64,000 nt of DNA from Deltaproteobacteria bacterium. GTDB lineage: Bacteria; Desulfobacterota; Desulfobulbia; Desulfobulbales; Desulfobulbaceae. The stretch lies in assembly GCA_024280455.1 (NCBI GenBank), contig JAJRQC010000062.1, positions 1 through 64,000 on the forward strand. Reading direction: 5' to 3'. The notes under the pieces are model-generated. The model ran no database searches, was not told where the DNA came from, and saw only the letters and a program-made list of their open reading frames with translations. The position numbers and the translations under genes were made by a program. Shown here in pieces: positions 1 to 10,044 of the stretch (within the stretch, counting starts at the first letter, position 1; each line of letters opens with the position of its first letter).

Positions 1-159
1 CCTACTGTGTCAACTCCTGACGATAACATTTGTATTCTCCTATCGTTGTGTTTATACTGGAGAACATAAAGGCACGGCCTGCGCTTAACGTCAGAAATTC
101 ACCCTCACTTTCTGATGAAGAATTATAGTCTATGACATCTACAGGTAACGGATTTTTTC

Positions 160-2153
160 ATGCACACAAAGGACATACAAAAAAATCAGACTTCAGTTAA
201 TCGAAATATTGATATCTCACGCCTGGAAATGATGAGGACCTACCTTGTCAGCCTGATGGACGAGGCCAACTGTCAGAAACTGATGTACTGCAGTCCGAAG
301 GTTATAGAACCTATCTATAATGGATCGACCCGAATGAGCCCGGCCTCTATTTTTATCAATACCGGCTCTGCCGAGGACATGGCCTATATCCGGCAGCAGG
401 CCCTGCAGACCGGCGAAGAGTTTACCCTGAATATAGAAAATCATACCTGTCATTTCGACGGCCCGAATGATCAGGGCAGAGACACCGCCAACACCAAATA
501 CCTGGCCTATGCCGATACTGAAATCTCCTCGTTGCAGAAGAAGCAGGAGCACCGGTCCGGGGTTGTTGAAGCACGTACGATTATTACCGATATCATGGAG
601 GAAAAAGAGATGATTGTCTCTTTTATCTCCCGTGGGCCCATCGGCAGCCCGGTTTCCGATCCAACCCTGCAGGTTACCGATTCCTACTATGTTACCCACA
701 GTGAGTTTCTTTTATACCGGATGATGACTCCCAAGGAGTTTTCCAGAGATGTCGCCGACAAGGGGGATATGTTTATCAACTACCACAGTGCCGGTAAGTT
801 GACGAAAACAAAGGTCTCAGCCAATCTCAATGAGCGCCGCATCTTTATGGATGTGGAGCGGTTTCGTTCCTACAGCTGCAACAACCAGTACGCCGGCAAC
901 TCCATTGCCCCTAAAAAAATCAACCACCGGTTTGCCAATATGAACAATATCCGCAATCATTTTGGTGAACGGCTGGACGAGCACATGTTTATCGCCGGCT
1001 TTGAAATGGAGCTCGAAACTGTTTATTTCGGTGGCGCCTACCCGTCCGGCTGTGGAAAACCGGGACTGCCATGACCGGAACCCATCTGATCGGCGACGAT
1101 CTGGCCAAGATTTTTATTGACCGGGAGAGTGGTGAAGTACGGGCGGTAAACCCGGAAAGGGGAATGTTCGGCATCATTGAAGGGGTCAACCTGGAAGATG
1201 ATCCGGAAACCATGCAGGTTCTGACCGGTGAGGAGCATGAAGTCATTTTTTCCAACCTGCTGGTCTCCGAGGGTAAACCGTACTGGTCAGGGATGGGGGA
1301 ACGCCTGCCGGAGAGGGGCCGCAACTATGCAGGTGACTGGCTGGCAAAATTCGGCAAGCCCCCTTCTCATAAAAATGCCCGGTTCACTATTGCACTTGAT
1401 GCCCTTAAAAATTATGCCGCAGCCACTGACAATCCGGAAGGGGTGAAGTTAAGCGCTCTTCTGTTCGGTGGTCGTGATTATACGACCATGCCCACCATCG
1501 TCATGGCCCATGACTGGATGAACACTGTTGTTCATGGCGCCATCATTCGCTCTGCGACCACGGCTACCGAAATCGGTGCCGACGGTAGTGAAAAACGATC
1601 GCCGTTTGCCAATGAAGCCTTTTTTCCGGCCCCATTGGCCCAGTATATCAGTCATTATAAGGCCTTTGGCGAAAACCCGGACATTGCCAAAGGAAATCTT
1701 CCCTCAGGTTTCCAGGTCAACTACTGGCTTCATAAGAGCGGCCGCGGAATTCTTTTGCCGGGAGAAGTTGACGGCCTCATCGGTGAAAAGCGCGACACTA
1801 AGGTGTGGATGCGGATCATGGCCCTGATGCATCAGGGCAGGGTGGAGACCATCTGGACTCCGATCGGCCGTATTCCCAAGTACCAGGATTTGAAAAAACT
1901 TTTCAAAGAGGTTCTGGACAAGGAGTACGAAAAAGAGCTGTACTCGAAACAGTTTTCCCTCTATACCGAAAATCTGATCAAACGGGTTGACATGTCCATT
2001 ATCGAATTTGCCGGAGAAAAAGGGATGCCCGATTCATTTTTTCATGTCCTGGATACCTGGCGCCGGGATCTGGCCGCCCTCAAGGCGACCATCGGTCTGA
2101 TCGTAACCCCGGATCAGATGATTGAGTATGTGGCCGCCAACCAGCCGGATTGA
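160..2153 (+). CDS. GTP-type phosphoenolpyruvate carboxykinase family protein, frame broken at the P-loop
   Basis: Relative of GTP-dependent PEP carboxykinase, which interconverts oxaloacetate and PEP in gluconeogenesis. The coding sequence is in two frames: 160..1074 and 1071..2153. The first part carries the family pattern GPIGSP followed by LQVTDSYYV and ends in YPSGCGK, the start of the kinase P-loop. The second frame continues it exactly as KTGTAMTG, then GGRDYTTMP, HGAIIRSATTATE and WTPIGRIPK, all matching the GTP-type family order. Adding one A to the A4 run at 1056-1059 gives TGT GGA AAA ACC and one protein of about 664 residues, slightly longer than usual (about 600-620). The first 140 residues are not like classical enzymes, so this may be a divergent subfamily. 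The shadow ATG at 1071 lies inside the P-loop and is not a credible independent start. Malate dehydrogenase lies 2 kb downstream. Confidence 0.8.
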
Positions 2154-2176
2154 TGGTCGAGGCTGTGCCCCTAACG

Positions 2177-2980
2177 TCAGGGCGCAAGTGAACGGTTCAG
2201 GTACACATCAAACCGGATAGTCTTGCCTTCCAGGGAGTAGGCCGGGCGAATATCATTTAACCAGTGGCCTTTTTTGGGTCGCTTAACCACGACCCGCTCA
2301 CCGGCTGCCTGCAGGGCGAGGGCAAAGAGTGTATCAATGTCCTGATCTTCACCCGTCACATGCTGGATCATCTGCAATTCTTTTTTGACCTTGGCGGTTG
2401 ATGTCGTCTTCGGAAACATGGGATCCAGATAGATAATCTCTGCAGTCGCCTCACCTGTGCCTAAGAAGTCAATCGCATTGCCGGGGGTAAAGTGGATGCG
2501 GCCGCATATTTCCCTTGTTGCCGTCTGCAAAGAGGCCCGGCGCAGACCATCGGTAAGCAGGGCCGCCAAAACCGGGTTCCGTTCAAAGGTCCGGACCGAA
2601 AATCCGGCTGCGGCCAGCAGAAAGCTGTCCCGGCCGAGCCCGCCGGTTAGGTCGATTATTCCAGCGCTTTTGAGTGTTTTTTTCCCCATAGCCTTGACCA
2701 GCCGTTCCTCTCTGACCCATTTAATTCTCCTTTTCCAGGCTCCTTTCGAAAAATCAACCTGCACCGTTCCCGTCATTTTCAAATCATTGGGTCGGGCCAG
2801 TGAAAGCCCGCTGTGGCTGAGAATAAGAGCTGTTTCAACGTGTGATTTGTTCCGGATAATCGGCAGGTCGGTCTGGGCGGCAAGGGTTTTAGCTTCATGA
2901 TCCAGGTCCGGATCGGCAGTGTAAATGCCGATGCTGTGAAGTGGTCTGGTACCGGGCTCAAGAGTGGATTGTCTGCGCAT
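2177..2980 (-). CDS. rsmJ: 16S rRNA (guanine(1516)-N(2))-methyltransferase RsmJ
   Basis: SAM-dependent methyltransferase that modifies a guanine of 16S rRNA in the small ribosomal subunit. The SAM-binding loop IIDLTGGLGRDSF sits near residues 108-120, followed by an acidic residue at the end of beta 2 (TFERNP), and the family motif YLDPMFP is near residue 184. The length of 267 residues is close to the usual 240-260. The start MRRQSTLEPG precedes a short poorly conserved N-terminus, so the exact start is uncertain. It is convergent with the PEPCK gene (23 bases between stops) and divergent from kdsB. Confidence 0.9.
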   Translation of the reverse strand: MRRQSTLEPGTRPLHSIGIYTADPDLDHEAKTLAAQTDLPIIRNKSHVETALILSHSGLSLARPNDLKMTGTVQVDFSKGAWKRRIKWVREERLVKAMGKKTLKSAGIIDLTGGLGRDSFLLAAAGFSVRTFERNPVLAALLTDGLRRASLQTATREICGRIHFTPGNAIDFLGTGEATAEIIYLDPMFPKTTSTAKVKKELQMIQHVTGEDQDIDTLFALALQAAGERVVVKRPKKGHWLNDIRPAYSLEGKTIRFDVYLNRSLAP

Positions 2981-3131
2981 AACGAAGTTTGTTCATTGCC
3001 TTTTTTTTTTTTGCAATGTATCCTCTTTACACAAGAAACCAACCTTTTTCAGTGAATTTTTCAAACAACGGTGCCGTCCGGTTTACCGAAACGGGAACCT
3101 ATGTCTGAACTGTGAGATTTTAAACAATACT

Positions 3132-3890
3132 ATGAGTGAAGCAGATGCCAAGGTGGTAGCGGTTATTCCCGCCCGCTACCACTCCAACAGGTTTGAGGGC
3201 AAGCCCCTGGCCTTGATTAACGGGAAACCCATGATCCAGCATGTAGTTGAGCGCGCCATGGAGGTGGAGTTACTCTCCATGGTGGTTGTCGCCACCGATG
3301 ATAAACGAATTGCCGAGGCGGTTGAAGACTTCGGCGGTAAGGTGGTCATGACCGGCAGGGATCATGCCTCCGGCACTGATCGTCTTGCCGAGGCGGCTGA
3401 GTTACTCGGCATTGCCGAACATGACGTGGTGGTGAATATTCAGGGCGATCAACCACTCTTTCCACCCGAGGTGGTCGAGCAGGTGGCCCGCCCGCTCCTT
3501 GCTGATCCGGCCCTCCATATGTCGACCCTGATCTACAAGATCATCCGGCCCGAAGAGATAGACGATCCAAATCATGTGAAAACCGTTTTTGACTGTCACT
3601 CCAACGCCCTGTATTTTTCCAGATCACCGATACCCTTCCAGCGTAACCCTGAAGAACCGGTTAAGCCGACCTATTATAAGCATCTGGGTTTTTATGCCTA
3701 TCGCAAGGGATTCCTGCTGACTTTTGTCGGCCTGCCCGAAGGGGAGTGGGAACGATTTGAAAAACTTGAACAGTTGCGCGCCCTTGAATATGGTTATACT
3801 ATCCGGGTCGTTGAAACCCAGCATGATTCCATCGAAGTCGATACGCCTGAGGATGCCCTCAGAGTCGAAATAATGCTACAAAATCCCTGA
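3132..3890 (+). CDS. kdsB: 3-deoxy-manno-octulosonate cytidylyltransferase (CMP-KDO synthetase)
   Basis: Activates KDO as CMP-KDO for lipopolysaccharide inner-core synthesis in the cytoplasm, which implies a Gram-negative envelope. The nucleotidyltransferase signature VVAVIPARYHSNRFEGKPL opens the protein and VVNIQGDQPLFPPE carries the conserved QGDQP. The frame is open upstream to 2964, but the ATG at 3132 (MSEADAKVVAV) gives 252 residues, the normal family size, and the upstream 56 codons are unlike any KdsB N-terminus. No obvious partner gene of KDO synthesis is adjacent. It is followed by a palindromic repeat and then mdh. Confidence 0.94.
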   Translation: MSEADAKVVAVIPARYHSNRFEGKPLALINGKPMIQHVVERAMEVELLSMVVVATDDKRIAEAVEDFGGKVVMTGRDHASGTDRLAEAAELLGIAEHDVVVNIQGDQPLFPPEVVEQVARPLLADPALHMSTLIYKIIRPEEIDDPNHVKTVFDCHSNALYFSRSPIPFQRNPEEPVKPTYYKHLGFYAYRKGFLLTFVGLPEGEWERFEKLEQLRALEYGYTIRVVETQHDSIEVDTPEDALRVEIMLQNP

Positions 3891-3964
3891 TTTTTATAAA
3901 GAGACGGTTTTTGGGGTTGAGCTGTCGGCATGGTTCAGGCATGCAGAATTATCTTTGTTATGTT

Positions 3965-4040
3965 TCGTAAAAAGTCTTTTCGACCGTCATTCTCGCCTTC
4001 GCGGGAATGACGCAATAATAAAAATTTTAGCTTTTTACGA
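3965..4040. repeat. Small palindromic intergenic repeat (MITE-like)
   Basis: A perfect 10-base terminal inverted repeat, TCGTAAAAAG at 3965-3974 and CTTTTTACGA at 4031-4040, encloses a hairpin: CGTCATTCTCGC (3985-3996), loop CTTC, GCGGGAATGACG (4001-4012), with one G-T pair. The ends resemble the CTCGTAAAAAG end of the larger repeats at 21207-21368 and 25005-25125, so all three may belong to one family. It lies between kdsB and mdh, where it could also act as a transcript-end hairpin. Confidence 0.7.
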
Positions 4041-4082
4041 GGCCATCATCTTTAAACAGTTTAGAAAAAGAGGAGTTATATA

Positions 4083-5009
4083 ATGGAGAAAAAAATAACC
4101 ATCATCGGTGCCGGCAATGTGGGTGCTACAGCTGCTCACTGGGCACTTGTCCGCCGGCTTGGTGATGTGGTTTTACTTGATGTCATGGAGGGGATTCCCC
4201 AGGGCAAGGCTCTCGATCTCTGGCAGTCCGGACCGCTGGACGGGTATCCCGGGAAAATGCTGGGATCAAACGATTACGCAGACTCCAAGGATTCGGACGT
4301 GGTCATTATCAGCGCCGGGCTGGCCCGCAAACCCGGGATGTCCCGTGATGACCTGCTGGCCAAGAACGTTGCCATCGTTAAATCCTGTGCCGAGGAGGCG
4401 GTTAAGTATTCACCTGACTGCGTGATGATCGTGGTCACCAATCCCATTGATGCCATGGTCCATACCGCCTTCAAGGTCAGCGGCCTGCCCAAGGAGCGGA
4501 TTATCGGCATGGCCGGAGTGCTGGATTCTGCCCGGTATCGCACGTTCCTGGCCGAGGCCCTTGGCGTTGCGGCCAGAGATGTCAATGCCCTGGTCATGGG
4601 AATCCACGGCGACAACATGCTGCCCCTTGTCCGTTTGGCTAACGTGAGCGGTGTACCAGTGACCGACCTGTTGTCTGCTGAGGAACTTGAGCAGATCGTC
4701 CATCGCACCCAGACCGGAGGTATTGAGATTGTCAATCATTTGAAAACCGGGAGTGCTTTTTATACCCCCGGGCTGGCCGCCATTGAGATGGCAGAGGCGG
4801 TTTTGACCGACAGCAGGCGGGTCATGGCCTGCGCCGCCTACCTGGAAGGAGAATACGGTATCTCCGGCTACTTCCTCGGGGTTCCCGTAGTGCTTGGGAA
4901 AAACGGGGTTGAAAAGGTACTTCAATTTGAATTGACAGAGGACGAAAAATCCGCTCTGCAGGATTCGGTTGATTCCGTTTCCAAACAGATGGCGGCCACC
5001 GGTCTGTAG
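4083..5009 (+). CDS. mdh: Malate dehydrogenase (NAD), LDH-like type
   Basis: Interconverts malate and oxaloacetate with NAD. The Rossmann motif ITIIGAGNVGATAA starts at residue 5 and an Asp follows beta 2 (LLDVMEG), as expected for NAD use. The mobile loop reads GLARKPGMSRDDL, with Arg at the substrate-discriminating position of malate rather than lactate dehydrogenases. TNPIDAMV and the catalytic histidine in MGIHGDNM are present. The 308-residue length is typical of the tetrameric LDH-like bacterial type. An AGAGGAG ribosome site lies 8-10 bases before the ATG. The YvcK-like gene starts 20 bases after the stop and may be cotranscribed. Confidence 0.95.
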   Translation: MEKKITIIGAGNVGATAAHWALVRRLGDVVLLDVMEGIPQGKALDLWQSGPLDGYPGKMLGSNDYADSKDSDVVIISAGLARKPGMSRDDLLAKNVAIVKSCAEEAVKYSPDCVMIVVTNPIDAMVHTAFKVSGLPKERIIGMAGVLDSARYRTFLAEALGVAARDVNALVMGIHGDNMLPLVRLANVSGVPVTDLLSAEELEQIVHRTQTGGIEIVNHLKTGSAFYTPGLAAIEMAEAVLTDSRRVMACAAYLEGEYGISGYFLGVPVVLGKNGVEKVLQFELTEDEKSALQDSVDSVSKQMAATGL

Positions 5010-5029
5010 TCGGCTTTTTTAAATCCGTT

Positions 5030-7375
5030 ATGGAATCTGCCGAAAAATTACGCCTGCGTCTGCAGGAACTGGGGGAGCAGAAGTTAACTCCGCTTGACAT
5101 GCTGCCGGAGGGCAACCTGCCCGAACGGGTTATCTCCCTGCTAATTGACGGCATTCCGGAAAATGTTTCTCCAACCATAGCGGCACAGTTTTCAGATATT
5201 GTCCGGCAGGTGAATGAACTTGAAACACGAGAGCTCAAGATTGTTGTTTTCGGCGGCGGCACCGGACTCTCTAACATAGTCGGCGGCGATTCGCGCCGTA
5301 AGGACTGGCAACAGGACCCATTTACCGGACTCAAAGAGATCTTTCCACGCTGTCACTCCGTTGTCTGCATTACAGACGACGGAGGGTCAACCGGGGAGCT
5401 TCTCAAAGACCTGCCCCTGGTTGCCCTTGGTGACCTCCGTCATGTCCTGCTCTCTTCGGTTCAAAGATCCAGCTTTGAAAACAGGTTCGGCCTCAACCCC
5501 GGAGCATCGGAAAAACTCGCGGTTGCCCTCCATCAAATTTTTAATTATCGATTTATATCCTGTCCGGTCTGTGCACGTCAGATTCTGCAGGACACCGGTG
5601 CTGATCTGGATACTATTCCGGAATCGTTACTGTTGTTTTTACAGTCCCTGGCCGAAGCCCTGTTTGCGGATCAGCGGTTATCGGCAACCCTGCACAGGCC
5701 GCAATGTCTTGGCAATCTGCTGCTTGCGGCATCCATCTATCGCCAGCTTGACCCGTCCATAGACAGCGCCGAACTGGCCGCATCCTATCATGTCGTCCGT
5801 ACGGCCACCATCCGTGGACTTGCTGATCTCTGTCAGGCGTTGGGCATGCATTCCTCCGCCGTGCTGCCCTGCACAATCACCAACTCCCAGCTCCAGGTGC
5901 TCTACGGCAACGGCGTCCAGGTGACCGGCGAGCATAAATCAAGCTATTGTCGCCGCGGTTATCCGGTGGATCGGGTCTTTGTCAAATTTTGCCGAAAACC
6001 TTTTGTTCAGCCCGAAGTTATAGGGCTGATTAACGAGGCGGATATTCTGCTCTTTGCCCCGGGCAGCCTGTACACCTCCATAATCCCAATTATGCAGGTT
6101 CCCGGAATCGCCGATGCCATTCGCAACAACTCCGAGGCCATGAAACTCCTTATCACCAACATATGGGTGCAGAAGGGAGAAACAGATGCCGCAAGAGATG
6201 CACCTGATCGAAAATTTCATGTCTCCGATTTGATTGCGGCCTATCATCGAAACATTCCCGGAGGTGTGCAGGACCTTTTTTCCCATGTTCTGGCCCTGGA
6301 TCTGACCGACATTCCCGGATCCATCCTGCAACGATATGCCCTTGAGGACAAGGAACCTATCTATCTCGATCGAAAACGGGTCCGCCAGCTGGGCTTTACA
6401 ACTGTTGCTGTGCCTGTTTTTTCCCGGGAACAACTGCAGAACAGGCGGGTTATCCAGCACGACGCCGATGCCCTTGCCCTTGCCGTTCAAGTCCTGTATG
6501 GAATCAAGTCCGCCGGTCTGCTCACCACAGGGAACACCGGTGAAAACCTGGGCAGCGACACTTTACCTTCGACCCTCCATTCGGACTATCAACTGCCCTG
6601 TCTCCGTCACGAGGAGATTGTCAGCCTGTGTAGTTATCTCAGTGCCGAGCAGATAACCCTGTCCTCCGGGTTTGATGAAAAACTGACCGGCAGGGATAGA
6701 AAATGGCTCATGAGTCGGGTCATAGAGATCATCTGGAATCATTCGGATATCCGTCTTGATCATCTGCAGTACGTACGAGGTGTCAGCCTGGTTGAACCCG
6801 CATGCTGGAAGCGCTGCCAGCAGTGGGACAATGTTTTTTCTTTTTATGATCCCCTGGATCAGCGAATTAAAATCCGTCAGGATCAGACGGAAGATCTCGG
6901 TCGTTTTGAAATGGCCTTTCTGGTTGCCCTTGGTCAATCTCTGCTGGGTAATTATGCCAAGAATAAAGAGATGATTGAAATTATCGACGCCGGAGAGCAG
7001 GTCGGGCACACCTACCGCCTGACCGTACTTGAATCCGAAGAGCTGCAGAGTTTTTTCAACTATCCCACTTTGAAAACCTATCTGCAGCTGGCTCGCATGT
7101 GCCCGTCCGCCAAAACCGAGCGGCTGTACACCCGTGTTGTCAATGTCAACGAGGGCTTTACACCACCCGGGCTTCTTTTCGGCCTTTTTTATGCCTGGTA
7201 TCTGGACAATCGCTTTGCGCCTAATATAGAATACAAGATGTCCATAATGAAAAACGAGATGAGTGATCTCATTCCCGAGCAGGTCCGGATTGTCGATCGC
7301 CGCCTCCGACTGATTCAATTCTTCCGGGACAATGTTTTTCAGCATCAGACAATTTCTTCAAGTAACGGGATGTAA
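5030..7375 (+). CDS. YvcK/CofD-like protein with long C-terminal extension
   Basis: Member of the CofD/YvcK superfamily. The characteristic motifs are KIVVFGGGTGLSNIVGG near residue 69, TDDGGSTGELLKDLP near residue 115 and LGDLRHVLLSS just after, with FAPGSLYTSIIP near residue 345. YvcK proteins bind UDP-sugars and affect gluconeogenic growth and envelope synthesis in Bacillus; CofD transfers phospholactate to make F420. The spacing and lack of other F420 genes nearby fit YvcK better. At 781 residues it is roughly twice the size of YvcK, with an N-terminal stretch of about 65 residues and some 300 C-terminal residues that I do not recognise. It shares one base (TAATG) with the sensor kinase that follows, implying coupled translation. 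Confidence 0.78.
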   Translation: MESAEKLRLRLQELGEQKLTPLDMLPEGNLPERVISLLIDGIPENVSPTIAAQFSDIVRQVNELETRELKIVVFGGGTGLSNIVGGDSRRKDWQQDPFTGLKEIFPRCHSVVCITDDGGSTGELLKDLPLVALGDLRHVLLSSVQRSSFENRFGLNPGASEKLAVALHQIFNYRFISCPVCARQILQDTGADLDTIPESLLLFLQSLAEALFADQRLSATLHRPQCLGNLLLAASIYRQLDPSIDSAELAASYHVVRTATIRGLADLCQALGMHSSAVLPCTITNSQLQVLYGNGVQVTGEHKSSYCRRGYPVDRVFVKFCRKPFVQPEVIGLINEADILLFAPGSLYTSIIPIMQVPGIADAIRNNSEAMKLLITNIWVQKGETDAARDAPDRKFHVSDLIAAYHRNIPGGVQDLFSHVLALDLTDIPGSILQRYALEDKEPIYLDRKRVRQLGFTTVAVPVFSREQLQNRRVIQHDADALALAVQVLYGIKSAGLLTTGNTGENLGSDTLPSTLHSDYQLPCLRHEEIVSLCSYLSAEQITLSSGFDEKLTGRDRKWLMSRVIEIIWNHSDIRLDHLQYVRGVSLVEPACWKRCQQWDNVFSFYDPLDQRIKIRQDQTEDLGRFEMAFLVALGQSLLGNYAKNKEMIEIIDAGEQVGHTYRLTVLESEELQSFFNYPTLKTYLQLARMCPSAKTERLYTRVVNVNEGFTPPGLLFGLFYAWYLDNRFAPNIEYKMSIMKNEMSDLIPEQVRIVDRRLRLIQFFRDNVFQHQTISSSNGM

Positions 7376-10044
7376 TGCGTAAAATTCGAACAACATCCAT
7401 TCTTATCCTGCTTGTTGTACTCATTCTTCTTGCCGCCTGCTATGTCATGCTGCTGATCCAGCAGCAAGTGCAGCACCGGCAGGACCTGCTTCGCTGTGAG
7501 AAAAAATCCGCCGCCGTTCTTCTGCAGAATTTTGTCAAGGAACTGAACCTGCAGTATCTTGGCCGCATGGATAGCCTGGTTGCCCGTAACCAGGAGATGG
7601 TCAACGCATTTGGAACGTGGAATCGTGAACAGCTCTTTACTGCAGCCAAACCTGTGTATACCCTGCTCAGACAGGAGAATCCATGGCTGACCCAAATGGC
7701 CTTTTTCCTGCCCGATAACACCGTTTTTCTCAGAATGCACGAACCAGAGCAGTTTGGGGATACTCCCTCTGATATCAATTCTATTCTCATGAAATGCGGC
7801 AAAATCCGGAAAACCGTTTCCGGTTTTGAAGGCGGGCCCAAGGGCTTGTTCTTTCATGTCGCCCAGCCTGTTTTTTTTGAAGGTCGTTTTGTCGGTAACC
7901 TGGTGCTGGGCGTACAGGTCGAACAGTTTCTGGCTGAAATTTATCAGAAAGTACAATTAAACAGCGCTATTGTTCTGAAAAAAAACAACAAAGAAAACTC
8001 TTCTCTGGATAAACAAAAGACCTTTGATCTAGGCTCAGCTGTACTGTATCCTGGAGAAGATACATTTTTTCGGCAATATGGTGATCGGATAGTCCCGGGC
8101 AAAGAAGAACAGCTTATCCGGGCCGATGATCAGGTCTCGCTGGTTTTTCCCGCCTTTGTCCTTGAGGATATCAAACAGCAGCCATTTGGTTCAATTCTTC
8201 TCTCCGTTGATATCACCAAAACTCTGCAGGCTCATAAACGTACCCTCATAAAGGTTATCCTGCTGACTCTGCTCGCACTCATCATTAGTGGAATGGTTCT
8301 GTATTTTGGTTTTACCAGTCTGCTCAACAGAATCATCAGGCTGAACAGTTCCCTTGAGAAAAAAAATCAGGAGTTGCAACTGGCCGGTGAGCAGATGGAA
8401 GTAAAAGTCCGGGAGCAAACTCGAGAATTGACGGTAACCAATGAGAATCTGCGCCAGGAAATGGACCGGCGCATGAGTAGTGAGGCGTCGCTGCGTATTT
8501 CCAATGAAGAATGGCGACGGACCTTTGACGCAATCAAGAATCCGGTCCTTATCCTTGATGCCGATCTGTCGATAATCAAAGGTAATGCCGCCGCCCAGGA
8601 ATTACTCGGCAATGGAACTGCAGATGAAATAGCAGGGCGAAGGTGTCATGAACTTTTTGCCGGCAGTGACCAGTTGTGCAGAGTTTGTCCGGCCAAAATA
8701 GCCCTTGAAAACGGAGAGGCACAGGATCTGGTTGTTGAGCATTCCTTTCTCGGCAAGGTTTTTCAGGTCAGCTGCGTGCCGATTCTTGAAAATGACGAGC
8801 TGCTCGGCTATGTCCACACTGCAAGAGATATCACCATTCAGCGTACTCTTGAACAGAAACTGGTCCAGGCCCAGAAGATGGAGGCTATCGCTACTCTAGC
8901 AGGTGGAATAGCCCATGATTTCAACAATATTCTCGGGGCAATCCTTGGCAATGCCGATCTGCTCCTCTACAGATTCCCTGAATCGGATGCAGACGATTCA
9001 CCCATGCAGGGAGAACCACCGACGGTCGAAGAAATTACCGAACATGTTATTGCCATCAAACGGGCAGGTATACGTGCCAAAGATCTGGTCAGCCAGATTC
9101 TTGCCTTCAGCCGACAGAATATAAGCAGCAAAAAGCGGATTGTTATAACCCCGGTCATTAAAGAAGTTATCAAACTGCTCCGGTCATCGCTGCCGACCAC
9201 CATTGATATTCAAACGGAAATCGGCCCGGAAATCGGCCCGATTGACATTGATCCGACCCAGATTCATCAGGTTTTGATGAATCTGGCAACCAATGCCGCC
9301 CAGGCGTTGGGTAACACTCCCGGACGTATCACCATCAGTCTGCAGGAACTAGAGGCCGGTCCTGAAGAATGCAGCCGCTATCATGATCTTGCCCCTGGAA
9401 AATATGTTGTCCTCTCGGTATCCGATACCGGCCATGGTATACCGGATCATTTATTCAAACGTATTTTTGACCCCTTTTTCACCACCCGTGAGGTCGGTGA
9501 AGGCACCGGCATGGGTCTTGCAGTTATTCATGGAATCGTGGTCTCCCATGGCGGGACAATTGATGTCTCCTCCAGTGATGGAGAGGGCACGGTGTTCACG
9601 CTCTTCTTTCCACGGGCCGACAGGGAAGAAGAGGGCTCTGTCGATGCAGTAACCAACATGCCCCGGGGAAGTGAAACCATATTGTTTGTCGATGATGAGG
9701 AAGATATTGTTAAAATGCGGAGCAGGATGTTGGAATATCTAGGGTACAGGGTTTTTTCCGCCGCCAGCGGACAGGAGGCTCTTGAAATCTTTCGCCGGGA
9801 GAAAGGTGTAATTGATCTGGTCATCACCGATCAGACCATGCCGAAGATGACCGGCCTTATGCTGGCCGAAGAAATTGGAAAAATCGACAACAGAATTCCC
9901 ATTGTTCTGTGTTCGGGATATTCCGAGGCGGTCACCACCGATGAGGCAAATAGAGTCGGTATTCGTCGATTCCTTGCCAAGCCCCTGGATATGCACCAAC
10001 TTTCCGTCTCAATTCGTGAACTTTTACCGACAAGAGGTTCCTGA
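7375..10044 (+). CDS. Membrane-bound hybrid sensor histidine kinase (sensor-PAS-kinase-receiver)
   Basis: Signal-transducing kinase of 889 residues. In order: a transmembrane helix near residues 7-27, a Cache-like extracytoplasmic sensor of about 260 residues, a second helix (LLTLLALIISGMVLYFGF) near 297-314, a coiled coil to about 370, a PAS domain near 380-490 containing CHELFAGSDQLCRVCPAK, a HisKA domain with phospho-accepting His in GGIAHDFNN, an ATPase domain (N box NLATNAAQAL, G box SDTGHGIPD and GEGTGMGL), and a receiver with phospho-accepting Asp in VITDQTMP. The two Cys-x-x-Cys-like cysteines in the PAS domain are of the type seen in redox or metal-sensing PAS domains, but that is inference. 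A receiver gene follows by one-base overlap, a likely phosphotransfer partner. Confidence 0.9.
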   Translation: MRKIRTTSILILLVVLILLAACYVMLLIQQQVQHRQDLLRCEKKSAAVLLQNFVKELNLQYLGRMDSLVARNQEMVNAFGTWNREQLFTAAKPVYTLLRQENPWLTQMAFFLPDNTVFLRMHEPEQFGDTPSDINSILMKCGKIRKTVSGFEGGPKGLFFHVAQPVFFEGRFVGNLVLGVQVEQFLAEIYQKVQLNSAIVLKKNNKENSSLDKQKTFDLGSAVLYPGEDTFFRQYGDRIVPGKEEQLIRADDQVSLVFPAFVLEDIKQQPFGSILLSVDITKTLQAHKRTLIKVILLTLLALIISGMVLYFGFTSLLNRIIRLNSSLEKKNQELQLAGEQMEVKVREQTRELTVTNENLRQEMDRRMSSEASLRISNEEWRRTFDAIKNPVLILDADLSIIKGNAAAQELLGNGTADEIAGRRCHELFAGSDQLCRVCPAKIALENGEAQDLVVEHSFLGKVFQVSCVPILENDELLGYVHTARDITIQRTLEQKLVQAQKMEAIATLAGGIAHDFNNILGAILGNADLLLYRFPESDADDSPMQGEPPTVEEITEHVIAIKRAGIRAKDLVSQILAFSRQNISSKKRIVITPVIKEVIKLLRSSLPTTIDIQTEIGPEIGPIDIDPTQIHQVLMNLATNAAQALGNTPGRITISLQELEAGPEECSRYHDLAPGKYVVLSVSDTGHGIPDHLFKRIFDPFFTTREVGEGTGMGLAVIHGIVVSHGGTIDVSSSDGEGTVFTLFFPRADREEEGSVDAVTNMPRGSETILFVDDEEDIVKMRSRMLEYLGYRVFSAASGQEALEIFRREKGVIDLVITDQTMPKMTGLMLAEEIGKIDNRIPIVLCSGYSEAVTTDEANRVGIRRFLAKPLDMHQLSVSIRELLPTRGS

